Shown: positions 1-10,114 of the stretch, one piece after another | How positions within the stretch are numbered: the first letter of the stretch is position 1 | How the letters are laid out: each line of letters opens with the position of its first letter | DNA from: an uncultured Marinobacter sp. | GTDB lineage: Bacteria; Pseudomonadota; Gammaproteobacteria; Pseudomonadales; Oleiphilaceae | Direction of reading: 5' to 3' | Length of the DNA stretch: 64,000 bases | Assembly (NCBI RefSeq): GCF_947259545.1 | Contig: NZ_CAMYMK010000010.1 | Coordinates: 1 to 64,000 of the forward strand | The notes under the pieces: generated by a model | The model's input: only the letters and a program-made list of their open reading frames with translations | What the model was told of the DNA's origin: nothing | Databases searched by the model: none | Translations under genes and position numbers: made by a program

Positions 1-436
<436 letters not shown>

Positions 437-683
437 TGGGCTTTCAGGTACGTTCCCGGGAGTCTGAGCCTCTTTATGTCTTCTTCCGTAAAAGCCATTA
501 AAAACAGTGGGGTTAGAGAGCTCCTTCAGCCCCGCAGCCCTTAAAATAATCGGACACTGGATTGAGTACGTAATTGTACGTGTGTAGAATATCCAGCCCC
601 CATTTTCAGTGTCAAAGGGTGACTTTAACGGTATTTGCTTATAACTCTTTGATTGAAAAGCATTTCTATGTGAGAGAACGCTT

Positions 684-3600
684 ATGATGACAGGTTTGTA
701 TCATCCCGAAGAATTCAGGGACAACTGTGGTTTCGGACTGATCGCCCATATGAAAGGCGATGCCAGCCACAAGTTGTTGCAAACTGCCATCGAGTCACTG
801 ACCTGCATGACCCACCGTGGTGGTATTGCGGCAGACGGAAAGACCGGTGATGGTTGCGGCCTGCTTATTCAAAGTCCCGATGCCTTCCTGCGCAAGGCCG
901 CTAAAGCGGCGTTTGGCAAGGAGCCCGGAGATCTGTTTGCCGTTGGCCAGGTTTTCCTGAACCCGGACGAAGCCAAGGCAAAAGCCGGGCGGGAAGCCAT
1001 TGAAAAGCGTCTGACCGAGCAGGGCCTGGATATTCTGGGCTGGCGGGAAGTTCCGACGGACAACAGTTGCCTTGGGCCCATGGCCCTGGATTGTCTGCCT
1101 CGTATTGAGCAGGTGTTTGTGGCGCCGGCTGACAAGGCAGAGAAAGAGTTTGCAATCAGCCTGTTTATTGGTCGCCGCTACGCCGAGCGCGACATGGCGG
1201 ATGATTCCGAGTTCTATATCTGTAGCCTTTCCCATCGTACGCTGGCCTACAAGGGCCTGATGATGCCGGCCGATCTGGCGAATTTCTACAAGGATCTTGG
1301 CGATCCGGATCTGCAGACCGCTATCTGTGTCTTCCACCAGCGCTTCTCTACCAATACCATGCCGCGCTGGCCGTTGGCCCAGCCATTCCGTTTCCTGGCG
1401 CATAACGGTGAGATCAATACCATCGATGGTAACCGCAACTGGGCGATCGCCCGTGCGGCCAAGTTCAGCTCTCCGGACCTGCCGGACCTTCAGACCCTGC
1501 AGCCACTGGTGAACCTGACTGGTTCCGACTCCTCGAGCATGGACAATATGCTGGAAGTGCTGCTGGCCGGTGGGGTGGATCTGTTCCGTGCAGTGCGGAT
1601 GATGATTCCGCCGGCATGGCAGAATGTGGATACCATGGATTCCAATCTGAGGGCCTTCTACGAATACAACTCCATGCATATGGAGCCGTGGGACGGTCCT
1701 GCCGGCCTGGTATTCTCGGACGGCCGCTACGCGGTCTGCATGCTGGACCGGAATGGCCTGCGCCCGGCGCGCTGGGTGGTCACCAAGGATGACTTCATTA
1801 CGCTGGCATCGGAAATCGGCACCTATGGCTATGAGCCCGATGACGTTGTGGCGAAGGGCCGGGTAGGACCGGGCCAGATGCTGGCCGTTGATACCCAGAC
1901 CGGCGAAGTACTCCATACTCCGGACATTGATGAGCGCCTCAAGAATGCTCACCCGTACAAGCAGTGGCTGCGCGAGAACGCGCTGCGTGTTGAATCCACG
2001 CTGAATCAGGACACCCCTGAGTTCCGTCTGATGGACGCCGACGAGCTTCTGGTGCACCAGAAGATGTTCATGGTGTCCTTCGAGGAGCGCGATCAGGTGC
2101 TACGTCCGCTGGCGGAGAATGGCCAGGAGGCCGTGGGTTCCATGGGCGACGATACTCCGATGGCGGTATTGTCCAGTAAGGTGCGTCACGTTGGTGACTA
2201 CTTCCGCCAGAAGTTTGCCCAGGTAACAAACCCGGCGATTGATCCGCTTCGGGAAGCGATTGTCATGTCGCTCGAGACCTGTCTCGGGTCTGAGCGCAAT
2301 GTTTTCGAGGAAACACCGGACCACGCGGACCGGATCATTCTGACCACACCGGTACTGTCGCCGGCCAAGTTCCTCAAGATTGCGAACAATGATCGGCCGG
2401 GTTTCGAGGTTGCTCATATTTCCATGGGCTACAGCCCGGAGATGGGCCTCGAGCAAGCCATACGCCGTGTCTGTGAGCAGGCTGAAGAAGCCACGCGCAA
2501 TGGTAAGGTGCTGCTGATCCTGTCTGACAAGGATCTCAAGGAAGGTGAGCTGCCGGTGAACGCGCTGATGGCCACTGGTGCGGTTCATCACCACCTTGTG
2601 GCGCAGGGTCTGCGTTGTGATTCCAACATTATCGTGGAAACCGGCTGGGCCCGTGATCCTCATCAGTTCGCGGTCCTGTTCGGCTTTGGTGCGACCGCCG
2701 TCTATCCGTACCTGGCGTATCAGGTGCTGAACGACCTGATCCGTACCGGTGAACTGCTGATGGATCCGATCGAGGCCAAGAACAACTATCGCAAGGGCAT
2801 CAACAAGGGGCTGCTGAAGATCCTGTCCAAGATGGGTATCTCGACCATGACCTCCTACCGTGGCGCCCAGTTGTTCGAGGCCATTGGCCTTGCCGATGAG
2901 GTGGTCGACCTGTGTTTCAAAGGTGTGCCCAGTCGTATCCAGGGTGCCGGGTTCTTTGATTTTCAGCAGGATCAGGAGCAGCTGGCAGCTGTGGCCTGGA
3001 AACCCCGCAAGCCGGTGTCCCAGGGCGGCCTGCTGAAGTACGTTCACGGCCAGGAATACCATGCCTTCAATCCGGATGTGGTCGGCAAGCTCCAGGAAGC
3101 GGTGATCAGTGGTGATTACGGTCACTACAAGGAATACGCCGGGCTGGTGAATGAGCGGCCGGTGGCGACGCTGAGGGATCTTCTTGGATTCCGCCAAGAC
3201 CTCAAGGCCATTGATATTTCCGAGGTCGAGCCGGCTGAAAACATCTTCCCGCGCTTCGATTCCGCGGCCATGTCCCTGGGGGCACTGTCCCCTGAGGCAC
3301 ATGAGGCGCTGGCGGTCGCTATGAACACCCTCGGCGGGCGTTCGAACTCTGGTGAGGGTGGTGAGGACCCGGCCCGTTACGGCACCGAGAAGCGCTCCAA
3401 GATCAAGCAGGTGGCCTCTGGTCGCTTTGGTGTGACTGCCGAGTACCTGCGTAGTGCCGATGTCATGCAGATCAAGGTTGCCCAGGGCGCCAAGCCTGGC
3501 GAGGGCGGTCAGCTGCCGGGTGGCAAGGTAAACGACCTGATCGCACGTCTGCGATATTCGGTGCCCGGCGTGACGCTGATTTCGCCACCACCGCACCATG

Positions 3601-5132
3601 ACATCTACTCGATCGAGGATCTGGCGCAGCTGATTTTCGATCTGAAACAGGTGAACCCGAAGGCGCTGGTGTCTGTGAAACTGGTATCCGAGCCGGGTGT
3701 GGGCACGATTGCCGCGGGTGTTGCCAAGGCCTACGCCGACCTGATCACTGTCTCCGGTTATGACGGTGGTACCGCTGCGAGCCCGCTGACCTCAATCCGT
3801 TACGCCGGTTCACCGTGGGAGCTTGGCCTCACGGAAACCCAGCAGGCCCTGCGTGCCAACGATCTGCGCGGAAAAATCCGTCTGCAGACCGACGGAGGCA
3901 TTAAAACCGGCCTTGATGTGGTAAAAGGTGCGATTCTTGGCGCCGAGAGCTTCGGCTTTGGTACCACCCCAATGGTTGCCCTTGGGTGTAAGTACCTGCG
4001 GATCTGTCACCTGAACAACTGTGCCACCGGTGTTGCCACCCAGAATGACCATCTCCGTGAAGAGCACTTCAAGGGGACGGTGGAAATGGCCATGAACTTC
4101 TTCCGCTTCGTTGCCGAAGAAACCCGCGAGTGGATGGCCAAGCTTGGTGTTCGCAACCTGGAAGAACTGGTGGGTCGGGTGGATCTGCTTGAGCGCCTGC
4201 CGGGTGATACCGAGCGCCAGAAGAAGTTGGATCTGAGCCGCCTTCTGGCGAACGATCACATCCCTGCGGACAAGCCACAGACCTGTCAGGTAGAGCGCAA
4301 CCATCCGTTTGATGAGGGCACGCTTGCCGAGCAGATGGTGAAAGATATTGCCGCGGCTATCGAAGAGAAGTCCGGTGGTGCATGGTCCTATCGCGTGACC
4401 AACTGTGACCGATCCATCGGTGCGCGTCTGTCTGGTGAAATTGCTGAGAAGCACGGCAACCAGGGCATGTTGGATGCGCCTGTGACTCTCGACCTGACCG
4501 GTACCGCCGGGCAGAGTTTCGGTGTCTGGAACGTCAGTGGTCTCAACCTGATCCTTGAGGGTGATGCCAACGACTACGTGGGCAAAGGGATGACTGGCGG
4601 CAAACTGGTGGTCAAGCCGCCCCGTGGCAGCAGCTTCAAGACCAATGAAACCTCCATCGTCGGGAACACCTGTCTGTACGGTGCAACCGGTGGCAAGTTG
4701 TTTGCTGCCGGCACGGCAGGCGAGCGTTTCGCGGTGCGTAACTCCGGAACCCATGCGGTTGTTGAGGGCACCGGCGATCACTGTTGTGAATACATGACCG
4801 GCGGGCTGGTGACGGTTCTCGGCTCTACCGGATACAACTTCGGTGCCGGTATGACCGGTGGCTTTGCCTATGTACTGGATATGGATAACACCTTCGTGGA
4901 CAAGTACAACCACGAGCTGGTGGAAATCCAGCGCATCTCCCGTGAGGACATGGAGTCCTACCGTAATCACCTGCGCGGTGTAATCCGTGAGCACATCTCG
5001 GAGACCGGCAGTCAGTGGGCAGAGCACATTCTTGAAGATTTCGACGACTACATCGGCCGTTTCTGGCTGGTGAAACCCAAGGCTGCCAACCTGCGCAGCC
5101 TGCTGGCAAGCACCCGCGCGCGCCCGGAATAA
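684..5132 (+). CDS. gltB: glutamate synthase (NADPH) large subunit
   Basis: Converts glutamine plus 2-oxoglutarate to two glutamates, the GOGAT step of nitrogen assimilation, together with GltD. At 1482 aa it has the family's full length. Order: a 14-residue propeptide ending before Cys15 (DNCGFGLIA), the nucleophile of the class II amidotransferase domain (about 15-430); the central domain; the FMN-binding synthase barrel (about 820-1190) with the 3Fe-4S cysteines 1102, 1108 and 1113 ([13 protein letters not shown]); and a C-terminal GXGXG beta-helix. Two ATG codons stand in tandem (684, 687) after a GAGAG-type ribosome site; either leaves the processed Cys terminus unchanged. GltD follows 75 bp downstream, with a terminator only after gltD, indicating one operon. 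Confidence 0.98.
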   Translation: MMTGLYHPEEFRDNCGFGLIAHMKGDASHKLLQTAIESLTCMTHRGGIAADGKTGDGCGLLIQSPDAFLRKAAKAAFGKEPGDLFAVGQVFLNPDEAKAKAGREAIEKRLTEQGLDILGWREVPTDNSCLGPMALDCLPRIEQVFVAPADKAEKEFAISLFIGRRYAERDMADDSEFYICSLSHRTLAYKGLMMPADLANFYKDLGDPDLQTAICVFHQRFSTNTMPRWPLAQPFRFLAHNGEINTIDGNRNWAIARAAKFSSPDLPDLQTLQPLVNLTGSDSSSMDNMLEVLLAGGVDLFRAVRMMIPPAWQNVDTMDSNLRAFYEYNSMHMEPWDGPAGLVFSDGRYAVCMLDRNGLRPARWVVTKDDFITLASEIGTYGYEPDDVVAKGRVGPGQMLAVDTQTGEVLHTPDIDERLKNAHPYKQWLRENALRVESTLNQDTPEFRLMDADELLVHQKMFMVSFEERDQVLRPLAENGQEAVGSMGDDTPMAVLSSKVRHVGDYFRQKFAQVTNPAIDPLREAIVMSLETCLGSERNVFEETPDHADRIILTTPVLSPAKFLKIANNDRPGFEVAHISMGYSPEMGLEQAIRRVCEQAEEATRNGKVLLILSDKDLKEGELPVNALMATGAVHHHLVAQGLRCDSNIIVETGWARDPHQFAVLFGFGATAVYPYLAYQVLNDLIRTGELLMDPIEAKNNYRKGINKGLLKILSKMGISTMTSYRGAQLFEAIGLADEVVDLCFKGVPSRIQGAGFFDFQQDQEQLAAVAWKPRKPVSQGGLLKYVHGQEYHAFNPDVVGKLQEAVISGDYGHYKEYAGLVNERPVATLRDLLGFRQDLKAIDISEVEPAENIFPRFDSAAMSLGALSPEAHEALAVAMNTLGGRSNSGEGGEDPARYGTEKRSKIKQVASGRFGVTAEYLRSADVMQIKVAQGAKPGEGGQLPGGKVNDLIARLRYSVPGVTLISPPPHHDIYSIEDLAQLIFDLKQVNPKALVSVKLVSEPGVGTIAAGVAKAYADLITVSGYDGGTAASPLTSIRYAGSPWELGLTETQQALRANDLRGKIRLQTDGGIKTGLDVVKGAILGAESFGFGTTPMVALGCKYLRICHLNNCATGVATQNDHLREEHFKGTVEMAMNFFRFVAEETREWMAKLGVRNLEELVGRVDLLERLPGDTERQKKLDLSRLLANDHIPADKPQTCQVERNHPFDEGTLAEQMVKDIAAAIEEKSGGAWSYRVTNCDRSIGARLSGEIAEKHGNQGMLDAPVTLDLTGTAGQSFGVWNVSGLNLILEGDANDYVGKGMTGGKLVVKPPRGSSFKTNETSIVGNTCLYGATGGKLFAAGTAGERFAVRNSGTHAVVEGTGDHCCEYMTGGLVTVLGSTGYNFGAGMTGGFAYVLDMDNTFVDKYNHELVEIQRISREDMESYRNHLRGVIREHISETGSQWAEHILEDFDDYIGRFWLVKPKAANLRSLLASTRARPE

Positions 5133-6629
<1,497 letters not shown>

Positions 6630-6651
6630 GGACGGACCTGATTCAGATCAG

Positions 6652-6686
6652 AAGGGCGGCTTGCTACGGGTAAGCCGCCCTTTTTT
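6652..6686 (+). terminator. rho-independent terminator after gltBD
   Basis: An 11-bp perfect stem (AAGGGCGGCTT at 6652-6662 with AAGCCGCCCTT at 6672-6682) closes a 9-nt loop and runs into TTTTTT. It separates gltD from hemE. Confidence 0.9.
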
Positions 6687-6750
6687 ATTGCTGTAAACGG
6701 GGTATCATTGCACCCCACATTTCACAGACCGAGAGCAGACTGGAAATCCT

Positions 6751-7815
6751 ATGACCGAGCTGAAAAATGACCGCTTCCTGCGCGCATTGATGCGCCAGCC
6801 CGTTGATCGCACACCGGTGTGGATGATGCGTCAGGCCGGCCGTTACCTGCCCGAGTACCGTGCGACCCGAGCCCAGGCGGGGGATTTTCTCAGTCTCTGT
6901 AAGAACACGCCCCTGGCCTGTGAAGTCACGCTGCAGCCTCTGAAGCGTTTCCCGCTGGATGCCGCCATCCTGTTCTCTGACATCCTGACCATCCCGGACG
7001 CGCTGGGACTCGGCCTGTACTTCGAGACCGGTGAAGGTCCCAAGTTCAAGCATACGATCCGCTCTGAGGCGGACGTTGCAGCCTTGCCTACGATGAAGGC
7101 CGAGGTGGACCTGGATTACGTGATGAACGCGGTATCCACCATCCGTGGCGCCCTTAATGGCAGTGTTCCGCTGATTGGCTTCTCTGGCAGCCCCTGGACA
7201 CTGGCTACCTACATGATCGAGGGCGGTTCTTCCAAGGATTTCCGTGAAGCCAAGAAGCTGATGTACGGCCAGCCGGAGGTGATGCATCGCCTGCTGGATC
7301 ACCTGGCAGACTGTGTCATTGATTACCTGAACGGCCAGATCCGCGCCGGAGCCCAAGTGGTCCAGATTTTTGATACCTGGGGCGGGGTGCTGAGCAGTTG
7401 GGCGTATGAGGAGTTCTCGCTGCGCTATATGAAGAAAATCGTGGATGGCCTGATTCGCGAGAGCGAAGGTCGTCGTGTTCCGGTGATCCTGTTCACCAAG
7501 AATGGTGGTCAGTGGCTGGAGTCCATCGCCGATTCCGGTGCAGATGCAGTAGGTCTGGACTGGACCACAGACATCGGCAATGCCCGTGCTCGCATCGGCG
7601 ATCGGGTTGCCCTGCAGGGCAATATGGACCCGGCCATGCTGTATGCGCCGCCTGAGCGTATTCGCCAGGAAGTGGCGGATATCCTCCGTCGCTTCGGCAC
7701 CGGCCCGGGGCATATCTTCAACCTGGGGCATGGCATCACCCCGGATGTGGATCCGGAGCACGCCAAGGCGTTTATTGAGGCGGTGGTAGAGCTAAGTCCT
7801 GAGTATCACCGCTAA
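6751..7815 (+). CDS. hemE: uroporphyrinogen decarboxylase
   Basis: Removes four carboxyl groups from uroporphyrinogen III to give coproporphyrinogen III in cytosolic heme synthesis. The 354 aa match the family length and the N-terminus ([19 protein letters not shown]) aligns directly with the Escherichia coli enzyme. Signatures seen are [16 protein letters not shown] near residues 22-37, with the substrate-binding arginines, and [17 protein letters not shown] near 144-160. It lies downstream of gltBD as in Pseudomonas but behind its own terminator, so it probably has a promoter in the 64 bp between the terminator and the start. No T-rich terminator follows; hairpin element copy 1 begins 43 bp after the stop. 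Confidence 0.97.
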   Translation: MTELKNDRFLRALMRQPVDRTPVWMMRQAGRYLPEYRATRAQAGDFLSLCKNTPLACEVTLQPLKRFPLDAAILFSDILTIPDALGLGLYFETGEGPKFKHTIRSEADVAALPTMKAEVDLDYVMNAVSTIRGALNGSVPLIGFSGSPWTLATYMIEGGSSKDFREAKKLMYGQPEVMHRLLDHLADCVIDYLNGQIRAGAQVVQIFDTWGGVLSSWAYEEFSLRYMKKIVDGLIRESEGRRVPVILFTKNGGQWLESIADSGADAVGLDWTTDIGNARARIGDRVALQGNMDPAMLYAPPERIRQEVADILRRFGTGPGHIFNLGHGITPDVDPEHAKAFIEAVVELSPEYHR

Positions 7816-7858
7816 CTATGGTTTTCGCCGGCTCCTAGCCTGAGAGTTTGGTGGTTGC

Positions 7859-7964
7859 GGCCGTTGTGGGGCCCTTTCCAAAAACCGCTACGAGCACTTC
7901 CCTGTGCGCTTCTCTCCGGCCATCCATGGCCTCCGAAATTTTTGGAAAGGGCCCCACAACGGCC
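7859..7964 (-). repeat. large hairpin element, copy 1 (conserved core, covarying arms)
   Basis: A perfect 26-bp inverted repeat (7859-7884 with 7939-7964) encloses a 54-nt core (7885-7938). On the minus strand the core matches copy 2 at 51 of 54 positions. That strand can form two inner hairpins: GGCC-ATGGAT-GGCC (7918-7931) and GCAC-AGGGAA-GTGC (7894-7907). The arm sequence differs from copy 2, though the core-proximal part is related (TGGGG, then CC, a T run and CAAAAA). The outer arm is GC-rich and starts GGCCGTTGTGGGG. It is not a standard terminator, because the A/T run lies inside the stem next to the core. Confidence 0.9.
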
Positions 7965-8017
7965 TCGCTTCGACTGTTTTGGTATATTCGGCCACGTTGA
8001 TATCTCCGTTCTGGACT

Positions 8018-8054
8018 CGTAGGTCGGATTAGGCACGCAACGCGTGCACCAATC
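8018..8054. repeat. REP-like palindrome
   Basis: GCACGC (8033-8038) pairs with GCGTGC (8042-8047) around a 3-nt loop, and GATT (8027-8030) pairs with AATC (8051-8054). The start CGTAGGTCGGATT resembles short palindromic intergenic repeats scattered through many gammaproteobacteria. Only one copy is seen here, so repeat status is inferred from resemblance. Confidence 0.5.
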
Positions 8055-8144
8055 ACCAAATACCACTCGTAAAACTCCTCTGGATGCATCCTCCTGTCGG
8101 GTCTATAGTCATATGGAACAAAAGCAGTAAACAGGAGTAACCAC

Positions 8145-8513
8145 TTGCCGACTCAACCCCCTGAGAAACGACGATTCCACCGTATTGAATTCGACGCCCC
8201 CTGTGAGCTTCACTGCCAGGACAGTGTCTGGTTAACGGAGGTGCTGGATATCTCCCTGAAAGGCGTTCTGGTAAAAAGGCCGAACGAGTGGAACGTGCCG
8301 TTAAACGAGCCGTGCGAGGTGATCGTTCATCTGGACGACAATGAAACGGCCATTGTTATGGCGGTGGAGCTTAGACATGTTGAGTCGCAGCGATTGGGGT
8401 TCAAGTGTCAGTACATCGACCTGGAAAGTGCCACTCACTTAAAGCGGCTTGTTGAGCTTAACCTGGGGGATCAGGCGTTGCTTGAGAGGGAGTTTGCGCA
8501 TTTGATTGATTAG
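8145..8513 (+). CDS. PilZ-domain c-di-GMP-binding protein, MapZ (PA4608)-like
   Basis: A 122-aa single-domain protein. It carries the two c-di-GMP-contact motifs of PilZ domains: RRFHR near the N-terminus and DISLKG about 25 residues later. Its last 40 residues (IDLESATHLKRLVELNLGD) closely follow Pseudomonas aeruginosa PA4608/MapZ, which when loaded with c-di-GMP inhibits the chemotaxis methyltransferase CheR1. The location beside radA also matches PA4608-PA4609. The start is TTG at 8145, supported by GGAG at 8134-8137 with 7-nt spacing; no ATG in this frame lies nearby. It is flanked on both sides by hairpin elements in opposite orientation. The role is inferred by homology. Confidence 0.88.
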   Translation: MPTQPPEKRRFHRIEFDAPCELHCQDSVWLTEVLDISLKGVLVKRPNEWNVPLNEPCEVIVHLDDNETAIVMAVELRHVESQRLGFKCQYIDLESATHLKRLVELNLGDQALLEREFAHLID

Positions 8514-8594
8514 GGTGTCAGCTGATTTGTCCTGCTCAATCTGCTCATCCCGTTTTCAGGCTTTGCGCTGTCGGCGTTATCTGCTTGTTTCGAG

Positions 8595-8704
8595 GGGAGG
8601 GGTTGGGGTTCCTTTTCAAAAATTTCGGAGGCCATGGATGGCCGGAGAGAAGCGCACATGGATGTGCTTGTAGCGGTTTTTGAAAAGGAACCCCAACCCC
8701 TCCC
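8595..8704 (+). repeat. large hairpin element, copy 2 (conserved core, covarying arms)
   Basis: A perfect 28-bp inverted repeat (8595-8622 with 8677-8704) encloses a 54-nt core (8623-8676). On the plus strand the core has inner hairpins GGCCATGGATGGCC (8630-8643) and GCACATGGATGTGC (8654-8667), joined by GGAGAGAAGC. The arms begin GGGAGGGGTTGGGG and are unlike copy 1 in their outer half, yet pair without a mismatch. It lies between the convergent ends of the PilZ gene and radA, so it would be in the 3' untranslated RNA of either gene and could act as a structural barrier there. Confidence 0.92.
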
Positions 8705-8737
8705 ATGCACCAATTCTGGAAGTCTAGGGGTAGACGT

Positions 8738-10114
8738 TTAAACCTCCTCTAAAGCTAAAAGCGCCTCGCTAAGCTTGGTCACCGGAATCACTGTCATCCC
8801 CTCGACAGGTTTGCGCGGTACATTGGCCTTGGGCACTAGTGCGCGGGTGAAACCGTGCTTGGAGGCCTCGTAGATTCGCTCCTGACCGCTGGGTACCGGG
8901 CGAATCTCCCCCGACAGGCCGACTTCCCCGAAAATCACCAGATCCTGGGGCAGGGCGCGGTCGCGGAAGGACGAGACAATCGCAGCCAACAGAGCCAAGT
9001 CCGCACTGGTCTCGTTGACCTTGACGCCGCCAACCACGTTGACGAAGACATCCTGATCCGACACATGCATCCCGCCGTGGCGATGCAGAACCGCCAACAG
9101 CATCGCCAGCCGGTTCTGATCCAGCCCTACGGCGACGCGCCTTGGATAGCCGCCCTGGGCCATGTCCACCAGCGCCTGGATCTCCACCAGCATGGGTCGG
9201 GTTCCTTCCCAGACCACCATCACCACACTGCCGGGCGCCGCTTCTTCGCCCCGGTTGAGGAAGATCGCGCTGGGGTTCTTCACTTCCTTCAGGCCCTGTT
9301 CCAGCATGGCAAATACGCCCAGCTCATTCACCGCGCCAAAGCGGTTCTTGATGCCCCGTAACGTGCGGTAGCGGCTGTCGCTGGAGCCTTCCAGCAGGAT
9401 GGAGCAGTCGATCATGTGCTCCAGTACTTTCGGGCCGGCGAGGCTGCCGTCCTTGGTGACGTGGCCGACCAGGAACAGGATTGTACCGGTCTGTTTGGCG
9501 AATCGGGTCAGATAGGCGGCGCTTTCGCGGACCTGGGAGACACTGCCCGGGGCGGATTCCGTTTCGGCGACATGCATCACCTGGATACTGTCCACCACCA
9601 GAATTCGGGGTTTTTCCGCTTCCGCCACCTGCATCACCCGCTCGACGCTGGTCTCCGACAGCATTTTCAGGTCTCTGGTGGGCAAGCCCAGGCGTTTGGC
9701 ACGCATGGCCACCTGTTGCAGGGATTCCTCACCCGTTACATACAGAGCGGGAACGCTTGCGGCCAGATGGCAGACGGCCTGAAGCAGCAGGGTGCTCTTG
9801 CCGGCGCCGGGGTGACCGCCCATCAGGACGGCAGACCCTTCTACCAGGCCGCCGCCCAGCACCCGGTCAAACTCCTGCATGCCGGAGCTGATGCGGGGCT
9901 GCTCGGCCAGACTGACGTCGTCCAGGCTCTGGACTGCCGACAGGCTGCCGGCGAACCCCTCGAAGCGGGCACCGCGGGCGCCTTTGGCATTGCTGCTGAC
10001 GCCGCGGACTTCGCTGACGGTATTCCAGGCCTGGCAGGCCGTGCACTGGCCCTGCCATTTGGAATAGTCTGCGCCGCATTCGGTGCAGACAAAGGCGGTT
10101 TTGGCTTTGGCCAT
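8738..10114 (-). CDS. radA: DNA repair/branch-migration ATPase RadA (Sms)
   Basis: A RecA-like ATPase that helps process recombination intermediates. The 458-aa protein has an N-terminal zinc finger (Cys10, 13, 24, 27), a Walker A motif GHPGAGKST at 100-108, the RadA-specific KNRFG motif near residue 253, and a C-terminal Lon-protease-like domain. Its ATG overlaps the stop of ettA as TGATG, so the two are translationally coupled. Downstream it converges on the PilZ gene with hairpin element copy 2 in between; a small GTCTA/TAGAC stem (8722-8735) also lies just past its stop. Confidence 0.97.
   Translation of the reverse strand: MAKAKTAFVCTECGADYSKWQGQCTACQAWNTVSEVRGVSSNAKGARGARFEGFAGSLSAVQSLDDVSLAEQPRISSGMQEFDRVLGGGLVEGSAVLMGGHPGAGKSTLLLQAVCHLAASVPALYVTGEESLQQVAMRAKRLGLPTRDLKMLSETSVERVMQVAEAEKPRILVVDSIQVMHVAETESAPGSVSQVRESAAYLTRFAKQTGTILFLVGHVTKDGSLAGPKVLEHMIDCSILLEGSSDSRYRTLRGIKNRFGAVNELGVFAMLEQGLKEVKNPSAIFLNRGEEAAPGSVVMVVWEGTRPMLVEIQALVDMAQGGYPRRVAVGLDQNRLAMLLAVLHRHGGMHVSDQDVFVNVVGGVKVNETSADLALLAAIVSSFRDRALPQDLVIFGEVGLSGEIRPVPSGQERIYEASKHGFTRALVPKANVPRKPVEGMTVIPVTKLSEALLALEEV

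Larger units (their letters stand above)
7816..8144. other. 329-bp gene-free stretch between hemE and the PilZ gene
   Basis: Contains hairpin element copy 1 (7859-7964), a REP-like palindrome (8018-8054), and a weak candidate promoter for the PilZ gene (TGGATG at 8081-8086, 17 bp, TATAGT at 8104-8109). Two overlapping minus-strand open frames cross this stretch, but they are by-products of the palindromes and resemble no protein I recognise. Confidence 0.7.

Noticed and set aside
795..5027. Long minus-strand open frames inside gltB (405-499 codons)
   Set aside because: They are antisense shadows caused by high GC at third positions. The plus-strand GltB is full length with all motifs.
7812..8089. 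Two overlapping minus-strand open frames (84 codons each) downstream of hemE
   Set aside because: They run through hairpin copy 1 and the REP-like palindrome, have no ribosome site or recognisable domain, and owe their openness to the repeats.
7859..8704. Hairpin elements as integron attC sites
   Set aside because: attC sites conserve their outer simple sites and vary the centre; here the centre is conserved and the arms vary. No integrase or cassette array is present.
7859..8704. Hairpin elements as a two-unit CRISPR or an IS-derived MITE
   Set aside because: No spacer-repeat periodicity, and no target-site duplication or conserved terminal inverted repeats between copies.
8510..8713. Minus-strand 67-codon frame overlapping the end of the PilZ gene
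   Set aside because: It is essentially a translation of hairpin element copy 2; similar spurious proteins would arise at every copy.
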